A DNA stretch of 44,850 nt from assembly GCA_030837085.1 (NCBI GenBank), contig JAUPLE010000104.1, forward strand, positions 1-44,850. Direction: 5' to 3'. Below the pieces are notes generated by a model. It saw only the letters and a program-made list of their open reading frames with translations. It searched no databases and was not told the DNA's origin. This document shows, in pieces, positions 28,350 to 37,700 of this stretch; position 1 is the stretch's first letter, and each line of letters starts with the position of its first letter. Made by a program: the position numbers and the translations under genes. The stretch is from Acidobacteriota bacterium (GTDB lineage: Bacteria > Acidobacteriota > Aminicenantia > UBA2199).

Positions 28350-31300
28350 TCACGAGATCCTTAATTTTTGGGCTTGCTTAAAACGATTATTATTAAACGT
28401 CTGCCGCTGTTTATTCCCTCTATCCTGACTCCTTTTAAAAACACTCTCTGGTTGCAGTTCAGGCTTTTGATTATTACCAATATGCCCTGCGAGGGAATAA
28501 ATTGTGGGGTAACGAAATAGGTCTACAATAGTTAACTCCCGATCATAAATCTCACTCAAACGACTGTGCACCTGGGTAAGTAACAAGGAATGCCCTCCTA
28601 AATCAAAAAAATTATCGTTAATCCCAACCTTCTCCAGGTGCAAATACTCCATCCATACCGATGCGATGACTTGCTCGATCTCCGTCTGCGGCGCCTTGTA
28701 TTTTACCTCCAGATCCTGCCGAACATTGTATAATATGGGGAGAGCAGCGATATCCACTTTCCCATTGGTAGTTAAAGGCATCGCATCAATAAATACGATA
28801 AAGGCTGGGATCATGTATTCCGGTACCCGGCGACCTATCCACTCCCGCAATTCGTTGCTGCCGACTTTTTGCCCACTCCCGACAACAACATAAGCCACCA
28901 AGCGCCTGTCCCCTGGAACTATTTCACGGACCACTACAGCAACATCGGCTATAGCCGGATGCAGCCCAAGGTAAGTTTCAATCTCTGATAATTCTATCCG
29001 ATGCCCATGAACCTGTACCTGTGTATCGATCCGTCCTAAAAACTTAATGCTTCCGTCCGACTGCCAACTGCCTAAATCACCGGTTTTAAAAAGAATATAG
29101 GTCTTATAGGACTTATAGGACCTATTTTTATTTTTAATAAACTTTTCCGCCGTTAATTCCGGGTTGTTTAAATATCCCCGGGATATTCCTTCACCGCCTA
29201 TGTACATCTCACCCGGCACGCCTATGGGAACTACATTATAATACCTATCCAAAATATAAACCTTTGTATTGATGATAGGCTTCCCCACGGGAATTATCGG
29301 ATATTTTGAAAAATTCAAACCCATTTCATTTACAATCGTATATGTCGAACAAACTGTAGCTTCGGTTAAACCATACCCATTGACAATGGTAATCGCTTCG
29401 ATCAAATGATCGATATCGCCGGCGGAAAGCGCTTCTCCACCACTCAACAACAGCCTCAGTTTCCCAGGTCGCCACTCAGCGGAATTCAGTCGGGCAATCA
29501 TAGACGGAACCGTGCTGAGGATGGTTATATCTTGGGTGGAAATTAAAAGTTTTAACTTCTTTATATCCAAAAAAGAAACCCTATCCGCTAAAAATATAGC
29601 GCCGCCAGAAGTTAAAATAGGCAATATCTCTCCCACAAAACTGGCCGAGGCGATAGATGTCAATGGCAGTATCCTATCTCCAGGCCCCGGGCTATACGAA
29701 CGGATAAATGAATATACCAGGTTTACAATATTCCTATTATCGATCAAAATCCCCTTGGGCTCCCCGCTAGAACCGGATGTGTAAATCACGCAGGCAGCAT
29801 TCTCCGCACAACAGCCGTTTAGACAATTATTATCACTTTTTCCAGAAATGAAATCCTTTTCATTATCCAGGCAAACGATTCTTTTCCCGTACCACTCAAA
29901 CCGGCTTAACTCAGTAGTAGCGGTAATCAGTACCGTTGAGCAGGCATCCTTCAATATGGACATCAATCGCCCATCGGGATAGGTGGGGTCCATAGGAATA
30001 TACGCCCCTCCGGTCTTGAGTATTCCCATAACTCCTACGATCAAATCCAACGAATTTTCCATACAAATCCCAACCAGCGTCTCAGTTCCAACATTCATTT
30101 CGTGTAATAAATGTGCCAACTGGTTGGCCTGGCAATTGAGTTCTGTATACGTTAATTGTCTGTTTTCAAATATAACGGCAGTTTCATTGGGATTCTTCTC
30201 TACACAGATTTCAAATAATCGGTATATACAAATATCTGCGGGGTAATCGCAATCGGTGTCATTCCAATGAACCAATAAATGCTGCTTCTCCTCTTCCGAA
30301 AGCATGGGAAGTTGGGAAATCGCCTGGTCAACGCTGCTGAGAACCGCGTCCAGCAACGCCTGGAAATGAGCAGTTATCCGCCGGATGGTATCGACTTCAA
30401 ATAAATCCGTGCTGTACTCGAATGTTCCTTTCATACCACCCGCTTCTTCCCACATGGTTAATGACAGGTCCATCTGGGAAAAACCGGTGTCGATCTGGAT
30501 AGGAATAATGGTAAGGTCAGAAATGCTTATCGCCGGCATTGGGGCGTTCTGCAGTTGAAACATCACCTGGAATAATGGCGTTACGCCTAGATTTCGCTGT
30601 GGGTTTAACTCCTCTACCAATCGTTCAAACGGGATATCCTGGTATTTGTACGCTTCAGAAAAAGCGGAGCGAACTCCCAGGAGAAGTATCTCAAACGTGG
30701 GATTCCGGGAAAGATCCGTGCGTATGACCAATGTATTGACAAACAGACCGATTAGGCCTTCCAATTCGATGCGGTGGCGACCGGCGATAGGAATACCGAT
30801 AAGTATGTCTTCCTGACCTGAATAGCGAAATAGGAGTGTATTATAAACGGCCATTAACAGCATAAAAAGAGTAACATTCTCCCTCCGGGCCAGGGTGTTC
30901 AGTTCCTGAAGTTTGTCTCCTTGGATATAAAAGGGCTGGACCGATCCTTTCCCTGAGAGCATATTGGGTCGCGGGTGATCAGTGGGTAATTCCAGCATTG
31001 TCGGGGATCCGGCCAATGCGGTTCTCCAATAGGCTAATTGGGTCTCATATAACTGTCCCTGCATCCATTCATGGAGCCATTGTACATAATCGGTATATTG
31101 GATGGGGAGTTCGCCCAACGGTGAAGGTTTTCCTTGATTAAAGGCTTCATAGAGAGAGATTAATTCTTTCAACATGATGCCCTTGGACCAACCGTCCATG
31201 ACAATGTGATGGATACTAACCACCAGGGCATAATCGTCCGTTGCTATTCTCAGTAGCCCGGCCCGAATAAGGGGGGCGTCAGCTAAATCAAAAGGCTGCC

Positions 31301-31697
31301 GGGAGAAATGGTTAACAAAATCCCTGATTTGTTTTTCCACGTCCGTACCTGTTTGCAGGTCTAAGACAGTAATGATTAGATGTTCTATCTTTTTAAATAC
31401 CTGGGTAGGTTGCCCTTCTTTGGCTGGGAAGTTCATTTGTATGACCCGGTGGCGGCGAACAATCTCATTAAGGGTCAGTTCCAGGGTCGAGATGTTCAAA
31501 GGTCCTTTGATACGCAAAGCAGTAGGATCATTATAGGCCGCACTGCCCGGATCAAACTGTTGTAAGAACCAAATACGGCGCTGGGCAAAGGATAGTTTAA
31601 ACGGCCCCGGATCATCTCTTTTTTTCAGTACCGGGCCTCCAAGGGTTTGAATACCTTTCTTTTTCAGTAATTCTTCAAATAATTTCTGTTTGTTCAT
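28350..31697 (-). CDS. P2: single-module NRPS C-A-PCP with non-canonical A-domain pocket
   Basis: The 1115-residue protein has a C domain (30-480, HHIVMDG near 164), A (490-985, SGSSG near 640, FKTGD, NGKVDIAAL) and PCP (DNFFDLGGHSL near 1034). It ends in an unusually basic, Asn/Gln-rich tail (NNNRFKQAQKLRIS). Aligned with P4 over the A4 region, the position of GrsA Asp235 is Ala (ASASFVGEIL). The code reads ASGSLGGVCK, so the usual anchor for the alpha-amino group is missing. Core A5 is NGYGLTE and A8 reads QVQVHGHRIE rather than QVKIRG. The A domain may take a non-amino or unusual acid, or be impaired. A SYKSYKTY repeat peptide lies before FKTGD. The gene starts 37 bp after P1 with no strong Shine-Dalgarno sequence, and its stop overlaps the alternative P3 GTG. 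Confidence 0.93.
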   Translation of the reverse strand: MNKQKLFEELLKKKGIQTLGGPVLKKRDDPGPFKLSFAQRRIWFLQQFDPGSAAYNDPTALRIKGPLNISTLELTLNEIVRRHRVIQMNFPAKEGQPTQVFKKIEHLIITVLDLQTGTDVEKQIRDFVNHFSRQPFDLADAPLIRAGLLRIATDDYALVVSIHHIVMDGWSKGIMLKELISLYEAFNQGKPSPLGELPIQYTDYVQWLHEWMQGQLYETQLAYWRTALAGSPTMLELPTDHPRPNMLSGKGSVQPFYIQGDKLQELNTLARRENVTLFMLLMAVYNTLLFRYSGQEDILIGIPIAGRHRIELEGLIGLFVNTLVIRTDLSRNPTFEILLLGVRSAFSEAYKYQDIPFERLVEELNPQRNLGVTPLFQVMFQLQNAPMPAISISDLTIIPIQIDTGFSQMDLSLTMWEEAGGMKGTFEYSTDLFEVDTIRRITAHFQALLDAVLSSVDQAISQLPMLSEEEKQHLLVHWNDTDCDYPADICIYRLFEICVEKNPNETAVIFENRQLTYTELNCQANQLAHLLHEMNVGTETLVGICMENSLDLIVGVMGILKTGGAYIPMDPTYPDGRLMSILKDACSTVLITATTELSRFEWYGKRIVCLDNEKDFISGKSDNNCLNGCCAENAACVIYTSGSSGEPKGILIDNRNIVNLVYSFIRSYSPGPGDRILPLTSIASASFVGEILPILTSGGAIFLADRVSFLDIKKLKLLISTQDITILSTVPSMIARLNSAEWRPGKLRLLLSGGEALSAGDIDHLIEAITIVNGYGLTEATVCSTYTIVNEMGLNFSKYPIIPVGKPIINTKVYILDRYYNVVPIGVPGEMYIGGEGISRGYLNNPELTAEKFIKNKNRSYKSYKTYILFKTGDLGSWQSDGSIKFLGRIDTQVQVHGHRIELSEIETYLGLHPAIADVAVVVREIVPGDRRLVAYVVVGSGQKVGSNELREWIGRRVPEYMIPAFIVFIDAMPLTTNGKVDIAALPILYNVRQDLEVKYKAPQTEIEQVIASVWMEYLHLEKVGINDNFFDLGGHSLLLTQVHSRLSEIYDRELTIVDLFRYPTIYSLAGHIGNNQKPELQPESVFKRSQDRGNKQRQTFNNNRFKQAQKLRIS
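29096..29127. repeat. 9-bp repeat (TATARGTCC family) inside P2 A domain, before A7
   Basis: Units TATAGGTCC/TATAAGTCC/TATAAGACC encode RSYKSYKTY before ILFKTGD. It is nearly identical to the copy in P6 A3 although the two A domains are otherwise quite different. Confidence 0.85.
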
Positions 31698-31734
31698 AAG
31701 AAATTGATAAATTTTTCACTTCCAGGGACGGCAT

Positions 31735-34700
31735 TTAATTGGAAAAAACTTCCCTGTATGTCCTGGCGATTTCTTCAACGGTTTCCGCATCCCCCCAGGT
31801 ATCAACCACATGACCGACTATTTCCCGGATAGTGGGTTTATCGAACAGGATGTTTAACGGCAAATCGATACGAAAGACCTCCCGCATCCGAGCAATCAAT
31901 TTCGTGGCCAGCAGCGAATGTCCTCCCAGGGCAAAAAAGTCATCCTGCACGCCCACCGGTGCGATACCCAACAATTGCTCCCAGATTTCGGCAGCGATCT
32001 TTTCCGCATCTGTTTGCGGTTCCTCGTAAATATTTTGCAGTTGGGGTCTTTTATGGACCGCCGATTTAGCGCCCGCGGATTCATCCTGAACCCCGGTACT
32101 CGAAACGGGGGCAGAAACCGGCAAAACCCACTGTCGGAGACGCTTATCCAGGCTCCTGCATGAAATCACTACCTGGGGTGTCCCGGGTGAATTCATTGAT
32201 AATACCCGTTGCAACGCTTCTTTCCCTTCTTCGCTCGTTATAGACGCTGTATTGCGTATACAACCCGGTGACCGATCTCTTTGCCATTCATCCCAGTTGA
32301 TACTGATCCAGTTATTGCCATAAACTTGACTTTGTTCCCGGGCCAGAGCATCCATAAAACTATTAGCCGCACTATATGCATACAAGCCAATACCACCTAA
32401 AACCGCTGATAGTGAAGAAGTTAAAATACAAAAATCCAGGGTTTTATCTTTAAACACATCTGCTATCACATTAGCCCCATATATTTTAGGGCCAAAATGA
32501 ATTTCACAAGTTTCCTTATCCAGTTGTGAGATGGGCTTAAAGTGCTCGTCCGACATGACCCCGGCGGTATGAATTATCCCGTGGATGTCACCGAACCTTG
32601 CTTCGACCAGACGGCGCGCGTGGACCATTTGTTCTTTTACAGAAACATCGGCCTCGATAACCTGTACCTCTGCTCCAGTTTCTTCCAGGCTTTTTATACG
32701 GGGATCCCCCGTTAAATATCTTCGGTCGGTCAGTATGAGTTTGGCGTGTACGGTCTGTGCTAAATAGTGGGCAAACGTAAACCCAATCCTGCCCAGACCG
32801 CCGGTTATAAGATAAACTCCGTTCTGTCTTAATTTTATCGGAATCCCGGGATAATTTCCCAGTTTTATCGGTTCATGGGATTGCACCCAACGAGTATTCC
32901 CACGATAAGCAATCACACGGTCCGGTGGTGAAACGTTTAATTCTAAAAATAAGTTATGCAATATTTCAGTGGAAGTATCGATCTCCAGGTTTCGGCAAAT
33001 GATATTGGGATATTCCTGGGAAATTACTTTGCATGGTCCGGGGATGGTCTCTTTCAAAGGACTGATGGTATCTCCGCTCTCGATCTTAAACATATGGTCA
33101 GATATGATCCAGAATTCTATGAGATTGAACAGGGACTGTTTTCCCAGGGCTTTTACCAGGTAAAGGAGGCTGTAAATCCCCCGCTCCAGTAAAATGTCGG
33201 ACAGTTCTGACTTGGTCCAAAAATGTACGATTTTGTCGATGGTTTTATCGTGGTTTACAATATCTTCCAGTAGGGCGTTATAATCATTGGGGCAACCAGG
33301 GTTAATTTCATAAGCGTCTTCGCCGGTTCGGGCAAATTGCGCTCCGATCGTTACAGTAATGATATGTTGGCCTTTTTCTTTCAGCAGGGGGATTAACTGC
33401 TCCTGGGTTGTCAAGAAAAACAACCAGCATTTGGGCTGCGCTAGATTTTTTTCTATTTCTTGCCGATCCAGGAAGGAGGGAGCGGTTTGTTTCCAGGTGG
33501 GGATATAAAACCAATCTTCTATTTTTTTCTTTCCTTCCTCTATTATTTCCTTATCTACCGTTGCATCATTTCCTGGTTGAAGCCAATAGCTGTTCTTTGC
33601 AAAGGGATAGGTGGGCAGGGGAACACGGTGTCTTTCTTGCCCAGCGTGGAATTCTTTCCAGTCGATTTCCACACCGTGGAGCCATAATTGGCCTATGCTA
33701 TTGAGTAAATAATAGGAATCCGATATTTGTTTTTTTGGATGACGGACCAGATCAATGATTACCGTACCATCGTTTTTGTCTGTTCCCAAATGCTGTTTAA
33801 CAAAAGTACTGGCTGTCCGGCCCGGCCCAACTTCGATAAAAATGGGTACTGTAATTTCCAGGAGTTTCCTTATGCCGTCCGCAAACCGCACGGTTTGGCG
33901 TAAATGATTTGCCCAGTATGTGGGGGAGGTTGTTTCTTTTTCGGTTATCCAGTCGCCGGTTAGATTTGATATGTAGGGAATCTGGGGAGGATTTAGCCGG
34001 ACTCGTTTGGCGGTTTCTTCGAACTCCTTCAATATGGGGTTCATCATCGGGGAATGAAATGCATGGGAGGTGTGAAGTAGAGTACTGTCATATCCTTTCA
34101 GTTTCAACAGCTTTTCGAAGGAATAAACTGCATCATGGGGTCCGGAAACAGTACAGAGGTTTGAAGAATTCACTGCCGCCAGGGAGAGTTCTGCGGCGTC
34201 GCTGTTCTTGCTATTTTCCTCTAATATTGTCAGCAGGTCTTTTTCCAGGATGGGGACGCTTAACATGGCGCCGGGGGGCATTTTTTGCATTAGTTTTCCC
34301 CTGGCTACCACTAGTTTTAAAGTGTCTTCCAGGGTGAGTACTCCGGACAAACAAGCGGCAGTATATTCGCCGATGCTGTGCCCGATCATGGCATGAGGTT
34401 TGACTCCCCAATTCATTAACAATTTGGCCAGTGCATATTCGATGGTAAAAATTACCGGCTGCGTAATTTCTGTTTGGTCTATAATATCGGTCTTATTGGA
34501 CCTATAGGACTTATTATCCCTATTACCGTCAAGTGAAGGATAAAGAATCGTTTTAATATCATAATCAATAATTGGTTGTAAAATTTCAAAACAGTGGTCC
34601 ATTTCGCGGCGGAAGACCGGTACGTTCTGGTACAGGTACAGGCCCATATCGACATACTGCGAACCCTGGCCAGGGAACATGAATATAACCGGCCTGCTTC

Positions 34701-37700
34701 CGGGCTCGGAAAAAAAGATTTCTCTTTTCTCGCTGTTAGTCAGGGCTTCGATGGCTTCATCCTTATTGGAGCATACAAACATTTGCCGGTAATGAAAACG
34801 TGCCCGGCCCACATGTAAGGTATAGACCGCATCGGCCATATTTATAGAGAGCGTATTTTTTCTTAAATAATCGGCCAGGTTCCTGGCTTGTTGTTCCAAT
34901 GCAGTTTGAGTTTTTGCAGACAATAAAATCAATTCATATTGTTTAACTCCTGATCCCTCCACACTGCCCCCTAAATATTCTTCTAATATCACATGGGCGT
35001 TGGTGCCGCCGATTCCCAGGGAACTGGCGGCAGCACGACGCGGCGTCTCCGAGTCCGGCCAATCACGTAGTTTAAGGTTCACATAAAAGGGGCTGTCGGC
35101 GAAACCGATCAAGGGATTAGGTTCCGTTACATTAATACTGGGGGGAATTTGTTTATATTTAAGACATAATACCGCTTTTATTAAGCCGATAACACCGGCT
35201 GCCACATCCAGGTGACCGATATTGGCTTTTACGGAACCCAAGGCGCAGTATTGCTTGCCGCTGCCAGCACTGCCGTACGCTCGGATCAAGGCGGAAATTT
35301 CCACGGGGTCGCCCAAGACCGTACCAGTGCCGTGGGTTTCAACGTACCCAATAGTATGGGGCTGGATGCGGGATTCTTGTAGGGCTTTTAAAACCACATC
35401 CGCCTGGCCGCTTTCACCAGGACTGTGGAAGCCTACCTTTAACGAACCGTCATTGTTGATGGCTGAACCTTTAATTACGGCATAGATATGATCGTTATCT
35501 TTAACGGCTTCGGACAACCGTTTGAGCACAACAATACCGACCCCGTTGCCGAATACGGTGCCTTTAGCAGCGGCATCAAAAGGCCGACAATGGCCGTCCG
35601 GGGATAAATGGCCGCCTTCGGTATAAAAGTACCCGGTCTTTTCCGGTATTTTAACGGCGATTCCACCGCTTAAGGCTATATCACAATCATGGGCCAATAG
35701 CGCTTGCCTGGCCAGGTGAACCGCTGTCAATGAAGTAGAGCAGGCTGATTGTATGGCCACACTGGGTCCCTTTAAATTGAGCTTGTAAGAGACGCGGGTG
35801 GTCAAAAAATCTTTATCGTTCCCGATCATGGTCTGGAACTCTCCCTGGGTTTTTATCACACCGGGATTTTTCAATACGTTATTTAATAAATAGGTGTTCC
35901 AGCCAACCCCGGCATAGACCCCGATGGACCCGGGATAGGTTTCCCCCATATAACCGGCATCTTCCAACGCCTTCCAGGCATATTCGAGAAATATTCGCTG
36001 CTGGGGGTCCATTAACTCGGCTTCCCTGGGATGATACCCGAAAAAATCAGCGTCGAATAAATCAATGTCCCCCATTACTCCACCAGCAGCAATAAGTTTG
36101 GAACTTCCCTTTATGACCTGGTAAGCTTCGGAACTTTCCAGTTCATCTTCCTGGAAAAATGTGATGGATTCAACGCCGTTTATTATATTCCGCCAAAATT
36201 CGTCAATACCAGTCGCCCCGGGCACTCGCATGGCTATCCCAATAACTGCGATATCCCGGCTGCCCAGCCTTGTCTCCTGCGTTTCCTTTGCTTCCTCTTT
36301 TTTTACTTCGGCATCAGCCTTCCCGGTAACGTTCCCTTCTATAAATGCAGCCTGGCGCGCAATCGTAGGATACCTGAACAACTCCACTACCGATATCGCC
36401 CGCTTCAGTTTGAAGTTTTTTTCCAGTTTGCTCTTTAACTTGATGAGCAGTAAAGAATGTCCACCCAAATCGAAAAAATTATCATCCACACCAATCTTTT
36501 CTTTTTCCAGGAGCTCCTTCCAAATTTCCTGAATTTTACTTTCATATTCACTTCGTGGTGGAAGATAAGCCTCACCGATGCCAATATTGCCATCTACCTC
36601 CATGCTGACCAATGCTTTCCGGTCGATTTTCCCGTTGGGCGTCAAAGGCAAACTCGCTAGCGGCATGAAATGTGCAGGAACCATATAATCGGGAAGCGTT
36701 TTTAATAAGTACTGCCGAATCTCCGAAACAGGAACCTCCCCACTGGAAACGAAAAAGGCATAGAGATTCTTTTCTCCTTCCCTGTCCTCCCTCGCCACTA
36801 CCGCCGCCTCTTTAATACCCGAATAACGCAAGACATGGTTCTCGATCTCTCTCAACTCCACCCGGTTGCCACGAATCTTTACCTGGTGATCAATACGACC
36901 TAAAAATTCTACCCTACCGTCCGGCATCCATTTACCTAAATCACCGGTTTTGTATAGAGTGCCTCCGGCGGCCAGAAACCCTTTTGAAAAAGGGTTTCTG
37001 GACTTCCTAAAACTTTTTATGAACTTCTCTGCGGTCATCTCCGCCCGCTTCCAATACCCATAACATACACCAGCCCCTATAGCACATATCTCCCCTACTA
37101 CCCCCACCGGCTGCAATTGATAATGATGATTCAATATGAATACATTCGTGTTCAAAGACGGCCTACCAATAGGAACCTTCCGCGTATCCGTATCCACTGG
37201 GATCGTGTAATGCATTATATCATCGCTGCATTCGGTCTGACCATAACAATCCACTAAATCGATACCTATATATTTTTCATAAAATTTGTTTACGACAAAC
37301 GGTTTGGTCTCCTCCGATGTCAACGCAATCTTCCTTAACTTCTCCAGCTTTATCTTCTCTTTCCCCTCATCCAATAAGAATAGATACGTTTTTAATACCG
37401 GCGGGATAAGTTCAATAACCGTTACCCCATCTGCCTCCACCACCTGGAATTGCAAATATGGGTCCCACTCCACCTCATCCGTATACACCACCAACCGCGC
37501 CCCCATAAACAACGGCGCCAAAACCTGCCACACCGCTGCAATAACATTGATACTGAAATTATTGGCCACCGTATCCGCTTCCGTAATCCCTAACACCCCT
37601 ATTTTTGTATAGGTATGATTCACAATACCCGAATGATGCAATAACGCCCCTTTCGGTTTTCCCGTCGAACCCGAAGTGTAAATTATATAAGCCAAATCCA

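Noticed and set aside
36960-37003. Strong palindrome as a Rho-independent terminator within P1
   Set aside because: It lies in the middle of an intact reading frame between A-domain motifs, and the related copy in P6 is likewise in frame.
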